A program made the position numbers and the translations under genes. A DNA stretch of 64,000 nucleotides from JANPBY01 sp963805505. GTDB taxonomy: Bacteria > Actinomycetota > Actinomycetes > DATJPE01. Each line of letters opens with the position of its first letter. The stretch's first letter is position 1. The stretch lies in the NCBI GenBank assembly GCA_963805505.1, contig CAWDUP010000002.1, forward strand, positions 798,380 through 862,379. Reading direction: 5' to 3'. The notes under the pieces are model-generated. The model was not told where the DNA came from, made no database searches, and saw only the letters and a list, made by a program, of their open reading frames with translations. Shown one piece after another: positions 26,815-35,019 of this stretch.

Positions 26815-28434
26815 TCAGTCCTCGAGGTCCGCGTATCCGCGGCGGTGCACGTCGGCGGACTCCATGGCGCGCGGAGTCCCGGTGACCGCGAGGAGGAACG
26901 GTGCGCGTTCCAAGCACACCAGGTCGGTGTCTGCCGTCGTCGTGACCGTCGCGGTCCGCGGGACATCACGAAGGAGCGCGATCTCCCCGAACCAGTCACC
27001 CGGCCCGAGTTCACGCAGGACTGTTCCGCCCTTGGTGGCGCGCGCCGAGCCGGCGACGATGACGTAGAACAGGTCGCCGGCGTCGCCCTCGTTGATCACG
27101 ACGGTCCCAGCCGGCGCCGCAACCTTGTGCGCCCCACGCGCGAGGCGCTCGAGCGTACGTGGGACCAAGACGGCCAGGAGCGGCACCTGAGCCAAGCTGT
27201 CGAAGACGTCTCCGGGCACGACCGCCTTGGCGTCGGCGTCCCGCAGTCCCCACCATGACAGTCCGGTGACCACCGGAAGGAAAGCGCCCGCCGCAACGAA
27301 CGCCCAATGGGCGCCGACCGTGGTGACCAGGACGGGGGCGAGAAGCGACCCGATGGCCAGACCGGCCATCATCATCGCCTCCTGCACCCCGAACACCGCC
27401 ACGAGCATCTGCTCGGGGACAGCGCGCTGCACCAGGGTCTTGGAGCCGATGTCGACGAACAACTTCCCCGCGCCGGCCAGGGTGAGAAGGAGTACGGCGA
27501 GAACGACGCCCGGCACCTGACCCGCCAGCGCGATCGGCACCCCAGCGACAAGGGCGGCCACGAGGAGTACCGGCGCGAGCCGATCGCGACCGACCAGCGC
27601 CACCGTGCCCGCCGCGCCCAGGACAGCACCGACACCCAAGGCCGAGTTGAGCAGCCCAGGTCCGGAGTCGGACAGACCCAACAGGTCAAGGGCCAGCACG
27701 ACCAGCAAGATGTCCATCATCCCGACGAGGACGTACTCCGCCGCGACCATCGCACTGAGCACCCGTGCGGTGCGGTGACGGGCCACCTTGCGCAGCTGCG
27801 TCCGTTCCGAGACGCCGGCAAGAGCCCGGGCTGCGCTGCCGCTGACCCGGTGCAGGCGTGCCGTCAACGCGAAGGCCACGCCCATCCCGGCTCCCGTGAC
27901 GAACAGCACTCCGGGCAGCCCCCACGGAATGATGACGATCGCCGAGAGCATCGGGCCGCCGAACGCCGCCAGCGCCTCCATCGAGCCGGACGCGGTGTTC
28001 GCCGCGGTCAGCTCAGCAGTGGTCTCGGCCAGCTCGGGGAGCAAGGCATTGTGCACGGGCCGGGTGAACGTGACAGCGACCGCTCCGACAGCTGCGAGGA
28101 CGGCCACCACGGCGTACGGCGCCCCGGTCGCCAGCGCAACGCCGAGCGCGACGTAGGACACCGACTGGGCGACGTAGCCCATCGTCACCGCTCTCCGCCG
28201 GGGCAGGCGTGCCAACAGGTTCGCCGCCGTGGGTGCCAGGAGGGTTGCCGGGACGAGCTGGATCAGGGCGAGAGCGCTAGCGCCCCGCACCCCGCTGCGC
28301 TCGTAGCCCCAGATGAGCAGGGCGATCCAGTTCGCCCACTCGGCGAGGTTGAACAACAAGTAGGCGGCCAGCACACGGCGCAGCGACCGGTTGGCCATGG
28401 CCTGCGCAAGAACTGCGCGCCGCGTGGGCTTCAT
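26815..28434 (-). CDS. MFS transporter with C-terminal cyclic-nucleotide-binding domain
   Basis: A 539-residue protein. Residues 1-400 form about 12 membrane helices of the major facilitator superfamily, starting RRVLAAYLLFNLAEWANWIA. Residues 415-530 are a cyclic-nucleotide-binding domain: GTVVINEGDAGDLFYVIVAG, GDWFGEIALLRDVPRTATV and DTDLVCLERAPFLLAV. The FGEIALLRxxPRTATV phosphate-binding cassette with its Arg is intact, so cNMP binding is plausible. Transport would then be gated or sensed by a nucleotide. The ATG at 28434 is chosen; an upstream start at 28752 would overlap purA and add 106 low-quality residues. Confidence 0.8.
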   Translation of the reverse strand: MKPTRRAVLAQAMANRSLRRVLAAYLLFNLAEWANWIALLIWGYERSGVRGASALALIQLVPATLLAPTAANLLARLPRRRAVTMGYVAQSVSYVALGVALATGAPYAVVAVLAAVGAVAVTFTRPVHNALLPELAETTAELTAANTASGSMEALAAFGGPMLSAIVIIPWGLPGVLFVTGAGMGVAFALTARLHRVSGSAARALAGVSERTQLRKVARHRTARVLSAMVAAEYVLVGMMDILLVVLALDLLGLSDSGPGLLNSALGVGAVLGAAGTVALVGRDRLAPVLLVAALVAGVPIALAGQVPGVVLAVLLLTLAGAGKLFVDIGSKTLVQRAVPEQMLVAVFGVQEAMMMAGLAIGSLLAPVLVTTVGAHWAFVAAGAFLPVVTGLSWWGLRDADAKAVVPGDVFDSLAQVPLLAVLVPRTLERLARGAHKVAAPAGTVVINEGDAGDLFYVIVAGSARATKGGTVLRELGPGDWFGEIALLRDVPRTATVTTTADTDLVCLERAPFLLAVTGTPRAMESADVHRRGYADLED

Positions 28435-28699
28435 CGACGCCCCGTCGCGACGGGTCGACCACGCAGTACCGTCGATCTCGTCACGGTCGCTCCGAAACTC
28501 CCGCCCGCGCCCTGCTGGGCCAGAGTCGCCCGCAGAATACGCGGGCCGCGGCCACGCCCTTGCGAGGCGTCGATCTCGGCACCGATCTGCTGGCGTCGAG
28601 AGTGCAGATCTCCAGTTTCGGCCGACCCTCCGGTAGCCTTCGCGCCGTCCATCGGGACGTACGTCCTCCGGCCAAGCCGATTGCTCTTGGGAGTCCACC

Positions 28700-29983
28700 G
28701 TGCCTGCAGTCGTGCTCGTAGGCGCCCAGTGGGGCGATGAGGGCAAGGGCAAGGCGACGGACCTGCTCGGCCCGCAGGTCGACTACGTCGTGCGCTTCAA
28801 CGGTGGCAACAATGCGGGGCACACCATCGTCGTGGACGGTGAGAAGTTCGCCGTGCACCTGATGCCGACCGGGGTGCTCACGCCCAGCGTGGTGCCGGTC
28901 ATCGGCAACGGTGTCGTCATCGACCTCGGGGTCTTGTTCGGCGAGATCGACATGCTCACGGCGCGCGGCGTTGATACGTCCCGGCTCGTGGTCAGCGCCA
29001 ACGCACATGTCATCGCGTCCTACAACCGCACCCTCGACAAGGTGACCGAGCGCTTCCTCGGCAGCCGACGCATCGGGACCACGGGTCGGGGGATCGGGCC
29101 GACGTACGCCGACAAGATGAACCGGATCGGCCTGCGGGTGCAGGACCTCTTCGACGAGAAGATCTTGCGGCAGAAGGTGGAAGGCGCTCTCGACCAGAAG
29201 AACCATCTGCTCGTGAAGGTCTACAACCGGCGCGCGATCACCGTCGATGAGGTGGTGGAAGAGCTGCTCGGCTACGTCGAGCGGCTGCGCCCGTACGTCG
29301 CCGACACCGCGCTCTTGCTCGACAAGGCGTTGGATGCCGACAAGACGGTGCTGCTCGAGGGCGGCCAGGCGACGTTGCTTGATGTCGATCACGGGACGTA
29401 CCCGTTCGTCACGTCGTCCAACGCGACCGCCGGTGGTGCGTGCACTGGCGCCGGCATCCCACCGACGCGCATCGACCGGGTGATCGCTGTGGTCAAGGCC
29501 TACACGACCCGGGTGGGGGAGGGGCCGTTCCCCACTGAGCTGAACGACGCCGACGGGGAACGGCTGCGCGCCCAGGGGGGCGAGTTCGGAACGACGACTG
29601 GGCGACCCCGCCGGTGTGGTTGGTACGACGCCCCAATTGCGCGCTACGCCGCACGCATCAACGGCGTAACCGATTTCGTTCTGACCAAGCTCGACGTGCT
29701 GACCGGTTTCGAGCAGATCCCGGTGTGCGTCGGTTACGACATCGACGGCGAGCGGGTCGACGAGATCCCGTTGACCCAGACCGGCTTCCACCATGCCGTG
29801 CCGGTCTATGAGTCGCTTCCCGGCTGGACCGAGGACATCAGCTCGGCCCGCAGTCTTTCCGACCTCCCGGCAAACGCTCGTGCCTACGTCGACTTCCTCG
29901 AAGAGCGCTCGGGCGCCCCCTTCTCCGTCATTGGCGTTGGCCAAGAACGCGACGCGACCATCGTGGTGCGCGACCTCGTCTGA
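28700..29983 (+). CDS. purA: Adenylosuccinate synthetase
   Basis: A 427-residue GTPase-like enzyme of full length. GAQWGDEGKGKATD is the P-loop region at about residues 8-21; GGNNAGHTIV, RRIGTTGRGIGPTYADK and VTSSNATAGGACTGAGIPP follow. It joins IMP and aspartate to form adenylosuccinate, the first step from IMP to AMP. GTG start with GGGAG upstream. It is monocistronic here, downstream of a 265-base gap that I otherwise cannot interpret, and divergent from the MFS gene. Confidence 0.97.
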   Translation: MPAVVLVGAQWGDEGKGKATDLLGPQVDYVVRFNGGNNAGHTIVVDGEKFAVHLMPTGVLTPSVVPVIGNGVVIDLGVLFGEIDMLTARGVDTSRLVVSANAHVIASYNRTLDKVTERFLGSRRIGTTGRGIGPTYADKMNRIGLRVQDLFDEKILRQKVEGALDQKNHLLVKVYNRRAITVDEVVEELLGYVERLRPYVADTALLLDKALDADKTVLLEGGQATLLDVDHGTYPFVTSSNATAGGACTGAGIPPTRIDRVIAVVKAYTTRVGEGPFPTELNDADGERLRAQGGEFGTTTGRPRRCGWYDAPIARYAARINGVTDFVLTKLDVLTGFEQIPVCVGYDIDGERVDEIPLTQTGFHHAVPVYESLPGWTEDISSARSLSDLPANARAYVDFLEERSGAPFSVIGVGQERDATIVVRDLV

Positions 29984-30011
29984 CCCCGCCGCGTGTGCTT
30001 TCCTCTAGCGC

Positions 30012-30578
30012 ATGGCTGATGACGCGTCGGAGACCCCAGCCGAGAGGCATCGTTGGATCGTGGCAGGTTTCACCGATCGAGTGCGCGGCACCACTGACTG
30101 GGATGCGCAGTCCCCGGTACCCGAATGGAAGGCGCGTGACGTCGTCCGCCACCTCGTCGACTGGTTCCCAGGCTTCCTGCACAGCGGCAGTGGCATCGAG
30201 CTGCCGGCAGGGCCGAGTCCGGATGAAGATCCCGTAGCCGCGTGGGCGGTGCAGGTCGAGGGCGTGCAGGCGATCCTGGACGACGCGGATGCCTCAGTCC
30301 GTACCTTCTCCGATCCGCACATCGGTGAGCTTCCCGTTGGTCAGGCGATCGACAGCTTCTACACCGTCGATGTCTTCATGCACACCTGGGACCTGGCCCG
30401 CGCCACCGGCCAGGACGAGCTCCTGAACCCGGCTCTGTGCCAGCGGCTCTACGAGGGCATGGTGCCGATGGACGAACTTCTCCGCTCCAGCGGCCAGTAC
30501 GGCCCACGCGTCGAGGTGCCCGACGACGCCGACGCGCAGACCAAGCTGCTCGCATTCATCGGCCGCCATCCGCTCTAG
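30012..30578 (+). CDS. TIGR03086-type DinB/maleylpyruvate-isomerase-fold protein
   Basis: A 188-residue four-helix protein of the mycothiol-dependent metal-binding family. It has the histidines expected for metal binding in VVRHLVDWFPGF and FMHTWDLARATGQD, and PEWKARDVVRHLVDWFPG matches the TIGR03086 signature. Such proteins may use mycothiol as a cofactor; the substrate is unknown. It follows purA by 28 bases. Confidence 0.75.
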   Translation: MADDASETPAERHRWIVAGFTDRVRGTTDWDAQSPVPEWKARDVVRHLVDWFPGFLHSGSGIELPAGPSPDEDPVAAWAVQVEGVQAILDDADASVRTFSDPHIGELPVGQAIDSFYTVDVFMHTWDLARATGQDELLNPALCQRLYEGMVPMDELLRSSGQYGPRVEVPDDADAQTKLLAFIGRHPL

Positions 30579-30636
30579 CGCTGAGTCTCAACTGTCGCGG
30601 CCAAGAAAAGCGGCAGAGTCTGAGAGGGTCGGCGTC

Positions 30637-31830
30637 ATGGCTGACCGTGACTTGGAGCCGATCGCCGGACTGACGATTCGCTGCGCCGCGCCCACCGACC
30701 ACCCTCGCATCGTCGAGGTGCTCGACGACTGGTGGGGCGGCCGACCGATGACCGCCATGCTGCCCAGGTTGTTCCTCGATCACTTCGCGTCCACCAGCCT
30801 GGTCGCGGAATCCACCGAGGGGGAGCTCGCCGGTTTCCTGGTCGGCTTCCTCTCGCGCGACCAGGTCGGGACGGCGTACGTGCATTTCGCTGGTGTCGCT
30901 CCCAGCCACCGTCGGCGTGGTCTCGCAGCCGAGCTCTACCAACGGTTCTTCGACCTGGCGCGCGCCGCCGGCAGGACACGGGTCAGGGCCGTCACGTCCC
31001 CCCTCAACGAGGTATCCCAACGCTTCCACCGCGCGTTGGGCTTCGCCGTCTCCGACCCGGTCGCCGACTACGACGGAGCCGGCAACGACCGCGTCGTCAT
31101 GAGCTACGACCTCGAGGCCTCCGAGCCGTACGCCTCCGATGGGCGGCGGACTGACCTGCCTCGGTTCCAACCACGCATCGACCCCAGGCCGGACGATTCG
31201 CCGTGGCCGGCAGCCGACTGGCCACCAGCGCAAGACGTCGTCCTCACCGGCGCCACCGTGGAGCTGCGCCCGACCACCGTCGCCGATGCGGAAGAGCTCT
31301 GGGCGGCGCTGAACGACGACCAGGTCTGGGCGCACATCCGGGGTCGCCCGACGTCGCCGGACGCCTGGCGCGAACGGATCGAGCAGGTGTCCTCGACGGG
31401 CTGGTGGCCTTGGACCCTGCGGCTGACCCGTGGGCTGAACGGCCTCCGGGCCGGGACCGTCGTGGGCACCTCCTCCTACCTCGAGGTCGCACCCGTCGAT
31501 GCGCGCCTCGAGATCGGTTTCACCGCCTACACCCCCGCGATCTGGGCGACGGAGGTCAACCCGGAGGCGAAGCTCCTGCTGCTCGGCTATGCCTTCGACG
31601 ACCTCGGGATGGGTCGTGTCCAGCTCAAGACCGACATCCGCAACGTGCGCTCCCAGCAGGCGATCGCTCGCCTCGGCGCCCGCTACGAGGGGGTGCTGCG
31701 CCGCTACCAGCGCCGCGCGGACGAGAGCGTGCGCGACACGGTGGTGTTCTCGATCACCGCGAAGGAGTGGCCCGACGTACGGGCACGGCTACGCGCGCGC
31801 GGCGCTAGGGATGTCTCCGCGAGCGGATGA
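30637..31830 (+). CDS. Two-domain GNAT acetyltransferase
   Basis: A 397-residue protein made of two GNAT domains. The N-terminal one (about residues 10-160) has the acetyl-CoA loop VAPSHRRRGLAAELYQRFFD. The C-terminal one (about 205-385) is of the RimJ/RimL type, beginning VELRPTTVADAEELWAAL and including GYAFDDLGMGRVQLKTDIRN and SQQAIARLGARYEGVLRR. Each half is complete, so this is a real fusion and not a frame artefact. Substrates are unknown; the C-terminal half resembles N-terminal amino acid acetylases. Confidence 0.8.
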   Translation: MADRDLEPIAGLTIRCAAPTDHPRIVEVLDDWWGGRPMTAMLPRLFLDHFASTSLVAESTEGELAGFLVGFLSRDQVGTAYVHFAGVAPSHRRRGLAAELYQRFFDLARAAGRTRVRAVTSPLNEVSQRFHRALGFAVSDPVADYDGAGNDRVVMSYDLEASEPYASDGRRTDLPRFQPRIDPRPDDSPWPAADWPPAQDVVLTGATVELRPTTVADAEELWAALNDDQVWAHIRGRPTSPDAWRERIEQVSSTGWWPWTLRLTRGLNGLRAGTVVGTSSYLEVAPVDARLEIGFTAYTPAIWATEVNPEAKLLLLGYAFDDLGMGRVQLKTDIRNVRSQQAIARLGARYEGVLRRYQRRADESVRDTVVFSITAKEWPDVRARLRARGARDVSASG

Positions 31831-31928
31831 GATGGCGACGCGTTGTCCGGACCAGGCACCGGCTGAGGTCGCTTCGATGTCCCGGCGGCCGGACGCTCTG
31901 ACAACGTGTCTGGTTGGCCGGGCATCCG

Positions 31929-31972
31929 TTGACAGGCTGAGCCTCGCGCTCTGGGCGAGGCGGTTCTACGCT
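31929..31972 (+). promoter_or_regulatory. Possible control region of the transaminase gene
   Basis: TTGACA at 31929-31934, a dyad GCCTCGC-N7-GCGAGGC at 31941-31961, and TACGCT at 31967-31972. The 32-base distance is too long for a normal promoter, so either only one box is used or the dyad binds a regulator. The rest of the 208-base gap shows nothing else. Confidence 0.3.
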
Positions 31973-32038
31973 GAGCGACGAGCGAGGCCGTACGGCCCCG
32001 CGCGGTAGCAGTCCAGCGCACATCGAGGAGCACTCGCG

Positions 32039-33391
32039 ATGACCCAGCCCACCCCTGACCCAGCTCGCGGTGCCGAGGTCAGCGCCCTCGACCGTGCTCA
32101 CGTCTTCCACTCCTGGAGCGCTCAGGGGTCGCTCAATCCGTTGGCTCTCGCCGGCGCGGAAGGAAGCTACGTCTGGGACTACGAGGGCACGCGCTACCTC
32201 GACTTCTCCTCCCAGCTGGTCAATGTCAACATCGGCCACCAGCACCCCAAGGTCGTCGCCGCGATCCAAGACCAGGCCGCCCGGCTGTCGACGATCGCGC
32301 CTCAGCACGCCAACGACATGCGCGGCGAGGCCGCCAAGCGCATCGCAGACCTCGCCCCTCCCGGGCTCAACAAGGTGTTCTTCACCAACGGCGGCGCGGA
32401 TGCCAACGAGAACGCGATCCGGATGGCACGTCTGCACACCGGCCGCGACAAGGTGCTCAGCTTCTACCGCAGCTATCACGGCAACACGGGTGCCTCGATC
32501 GTCTCGACCGGCGATCCCCGCCGATGGCCCAACGAGTACGCCGCCGGCCACGTTCACTTCTTCGGCCCCTACCCCTACCGCTCTCCGTTCTGGTCCGACA
32601 GCCCCGAGCAGGAGACCGAGCGCGCGCTGGAGCACCTCGAGCAGGTCATCATCTTCGAAGGCCCCTCGACGATCGCCGCGATCCTCATCGAGACGATCGT
32701 CGGAACAGCCGGCGTGCTCATCCCGCCGCCGGGCTACCTCGAAGGTGTCCGCGCCCTGGCCGACAAGTACGGCATCGTCTGGATCGCCGACGAGGTGATG
32801 TGCGGCTTCGGTCGTACCGGCGCATGGTTCGCCTATGAGCACTTCGGTGCGGAACCTGACCTCATCACCTTCGCCAAGGGCAGCAACAGTGGGTACGTCC
32901 CCGTCGGTGGCGTCGTCATCAGTGACCCGATCGCGGCGACGTTCGACGACCGCGTCTTCCCGGGCGGCCTCACCTACTCCGGTCATCCCCTGGCCGCGGC
33001 GTCCATCGTCGCCAGCATCGACGCGATGAAGGAGGAAGGCGTCATCGACAACGCGGCGCGCATCGGCACCGACGTTCTGGCTTCTGGTCTGGGAGAGCTC
33101 GCCGATCGGCATCCGGTCATCGGTGAGGTCCGCGGCCTCGGCGTGTTCTGGGCGCTCGACCTCGTGACCGATCGAGCGACGCGTGAGCCGCTTGCGCCGT
33201 ACGGCTCCGCCAGCCCGGCCATGAACCAGCTCGCCGCCGAGTGTCGCAACCGTGGGCTGCTGCCGTTCATCAACTACAACCGGCTGCACGTCGTGCCGCC
33301 GTGCACGGTCACCGACGCCGAAGCCAAGGAGGGTCTGGCGATCCTCGACGAGGCCTTCGCCGTCGTCGATCAGCACTACACCGGCTCCTGA
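32039..33391 (+). CDS. Class III PLP-dependent aminotransferase
   Basis: A 450-residue fold-type I enzyme of the omega-transaminase group. Motifs are FFTNGGADANENAIRMAR, YRSYHGNTGAS, WIADEVMCGFGRTGAWFAYE and the PLP lysine in LITFAKGSNSGYVPVGGV. It resembles enzymes annotated as taurine-, beta-alanine- or aspartate-family aminotransferases. The exact amine donor is not deducible. GAGGAG lies upstream of the ATG. It precedes an amidohydrolase by 130 bases, a pairing that could form a small catabolic unit. Confidence 0.85.
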   Translation: MTQPTPDPARGAEVSALDRAHVFHSWSAQGSLNPLALAGAEGSYVWDYEGTRYLDFSSQLVNVNIGHQHPKVVAAIQDQAARLSTIAPQHANDMRGEAAKRIADLAPPGLNKVFFTNGGADANENAIRMARLHTGRDKVLSFYRSYHGNTGASIVSTGDPRRWPNEYAAGHVHFFGPYPYRSPFWSDSPEQETERALEHLEQVIIFEGPSTIAAILIETIVGTAGVLIPPPGYLEGVRALADKYGIVWIADEVMCGFGRTGAWFAYEHFGAEPDLITFAKGSNSGYVPVGGVVISDPIAATFDDRVFPGGLTYSGHPLAAASIVASIDAMKEEGVIDNAARIGTDVLASGLGELADRHPVIGEVRGLGVFWALDLVTDRATREPLAPYGSASPAMNQLAAECRNRGLLPFINYNRLHVVPPCTVTDAEAKEGLAILDEAFAVVDQHYTGS

Positions 33392-33498
33392 CCCGGCTGC
33401 GCCCGCCACCCGAAAGTCGAACAGTTGGAGTTCACCGGGCCGGATCAGCGGGTCGGCGATTCCGCGCGCAACTGACGACGGGCTGACAAGGTGAGGCC

Positions 33499-33528
33499 AT
33501 GACGACGGTGAACGCGTGGGGATCATGA
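33499..33528 (+). CDS. Nine-codon leader ORF upstream of the amidohydrolase
   Basis: ATG ACG ACG GTG AAC GCG TGG GGA TCA TGA encodes MTTVNAWGS. Its TGA overlaps the amidohydrolase ATG as ATGA, and a CAAGGT box sits six bases before its own ATG, so it would start a leaderless message. It may recruit ribosomes for coupled translation of the downstream enzyme. Too short for statistical support. Confidence 0.4.
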   Translation: MTTVNAWGS

Positions 33529-34763
33529 CGACCCGGATGGTTCTTCGACCCGAGCGGGTCCTCGACGTCGAGACGGGCGAGCTCCTCGACCGCGCCGTGC
33601 TCGTCGACGGCGGTGTCATCGAAGCCGTACTCGCAGCTGACGATCCGGCCCTCCCCACGAGCGGCGTCGAGATCATCGACCTCCCCGGGCGCACCCTGCT
33701 CCCTGGGCTGATCGACTGCCACACCCACCTCGTCGGGGAGCCCGAGTCGGCCGGTGGCTACGCCGCGCTCCTCCAACGAAGCGGGGCGCAGGAAGCGTTG
33801 TCCGGCGTACGGAACGCGCGGGCCACTGTGCAGGCAGGCTTCACCACCGTGCGTGACGTGGGCACCTTCAGAGCCTTCGTCGACGTCGCGTTGCGCGATG
33901 CCATCAACGCGGGTTGGGTCGAAGGCCCGACGATGCTGGTGGCAGGCGCCTACATCACCTGCTCAGGTGGTGGTGGGGACATCACCGGCATGGCCTCGGA
34001 TGTCGACGCCGTGGTCCCACGAGACTTCCGGGTCGGGGTCGCCAACAGCGTGGACGAGGTGCGCCGCGCCGTGCGCACCGTCATCCAGGGCGGCGCCGAC
34101 CTGGTGAAGGTCATCGCCACCGGGGCGGTGATGACCGAAGGCACAGATCCTGGTGCGCCGGAGTTCTCCGAGGCCGAGATCCGGGCGGCGGTGGAGGAGG
34201 CCGCTCTGTACGGCGTGGACGTCGCGGCCCACGCGCACGGGGCGGAAGGAATCAAACGAGCGGTCCGTGCGGGTGTGCGGTCCATCGAGCACGGCTCGAT
34301 CATGGATGACGAGGGCGTCGAGCTGATGGCTGCTCGGGGCACGTTCCTCGTGGCTGACGTCTATGACGGGACCTACATCGCCGAGACCGGCCGTGCCGAA
34401 GGCTGGTCGGAGAACGCGCTGCGCAAGAACGACGACACGACCCAGACCCAGCGCGCCGCCTTCGGCAAGTGCGTCAGGGCCGGGGTGCGGATCGCGTACG
34501 GCACCGACAGCGGTATCTACCCGCACGGCTGGAACGCCCGGCAGTTCGCCTACCAGGTGGAGCACGGACAGACCCCGCTGCAAGCGATCCAGTCGGCCAC
34601 CCTCGGTGGTGCCGCGCTGCTCCGGCGCGAGGACACCTTGGGCCGGATCGCCGCCGGCTACGCGGCCGACCTGATCGCCGTGGTCGGAGACCCGCTGGAG
34701 GACATACGGCTGCTCGAGGACGTGTCGTTCGTGATGCGGGCCGGCCGGGTCCACCGCCGCTGA
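33525..34763 (+). CDS. Amidohydrolase family protein (prolidase/imidazolonepropionase-like)
   Basis: A 412-residue metal-dependent hydrolase. The metal-binding motif is LPGLIDCHTHLVGE at about residue 60. Lysine in GADLVKVIATGAVM is the usual bridging residue; histidines in VAAHAHGAEGIKRAVRAGV and SIEHGSIMDDEG and the aspartate in IAYGTDSGIYPHG complete the site. The family includes imidazolonepropionase, prolidase-like carboxypeptidases and atrazine-type hydrolases. The ATG at 33525 is chosen, overlapping a nine-codon leader; a GTG at 33516 would add three residues. Confidence 0.85.
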   Translation: MTTRMVLRPERVLDVETGELLDRAVLVDGGVIEAVLAADDPALPTSGVEIIDLPGRTLLPGLIDCHTHLVGEPESAGGYAALLQRSGAQEALSGVRNARATVQAGFTTVRDVGTFRAFVDVALRDAINAGWVEGPTMLVAGAYITCSGGGGDITGMASDVDAVVPRDFRVGVANSVDEVRRAVRTVIQGGADLVKVIATGAVMTEGTDPGAPEFSEAEIRAAVEEAALYGVDVAAHAHGAEGIKRAVRAGVRSIEHGSIMDDEGVELMAARGTFLVADVYDGTYIAETGRAEGWSENALRKNDDTTQTQRAAFGKCVRAGVRIAYGTDSGIYPHGWNARQFAYQVEHGQTPLQAIQSATLGGAALLRREDTLGRIAAGYAADLIAVVGDPLEDIRLLEDVSFVMRAGRVHRR

Positions 34764-34780
34764 CCCTCCCCCCAATTTCC

Positions 34781-34890
34781 CGCGCTTCACCCACCAGCGC
34801 GCCCCTCTTCACCCACCGAAAGTCGCCCCATACCGGGCATATCCCTCATCCCGGCACCCCTGGAGGGACACTCTGCTGGGTGAAGCGGGG
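34781..34890. repeat. Dispersed inverted repeat, copy C
   Basis: A 110-bp element beginning CGCGCTTCACCCACC, with a second CTTCACCCACC at 34807-34817, and ending TGGGTGAAGCGGGG. Eight T follow, so the hairpin plus T tract looks like an intrinsic terminator for the upstream amidohydrolase. It is homologous to copy B in reverse orientation and shares its ends with copy A. Confidence 0.85.
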
Positions 34891-34940
34891 ATTTTTTTTG
34901 GGGGCGGGGGGCGGGGGGCGGGGGAGAGGGGGAGCGGGTA
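34891..34940. other. T-tract and G-run region next to repeat C
   Basis: ATTTTTTTT is followed by five or more runs of four to six G. The mixture of T8 and G-runs mirrors the flank of copy B (T5 then G-runs). It lies between repeat C and purD; the remaining bases to 35019 include a TAGGCT at 34978 but no clear promoter. Confidence 0.6.
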
Positions 34941-35019
34941 CGGGTGGCGGGCCGACCGGCGAACGCACCGCCGCATTAGGCTCACGCCTCGTGAATCAGC
35001 CCGGTGCATCGAGGCACCC

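Noticed and set aside
27307..28740. A 477-codon plus-strand frame over the MFS-cNMP gene
   Set aside because: Composition is His/Arg/Gly-rich with no hydrophobic pattern, while the minus strand gives a clean transporter and nucleotide-binding domain.
31805..33724. A 639-codon frame antisense to the class III transaminase
   Set aside because: Shadow of the sense gene, which carries all family motifs.
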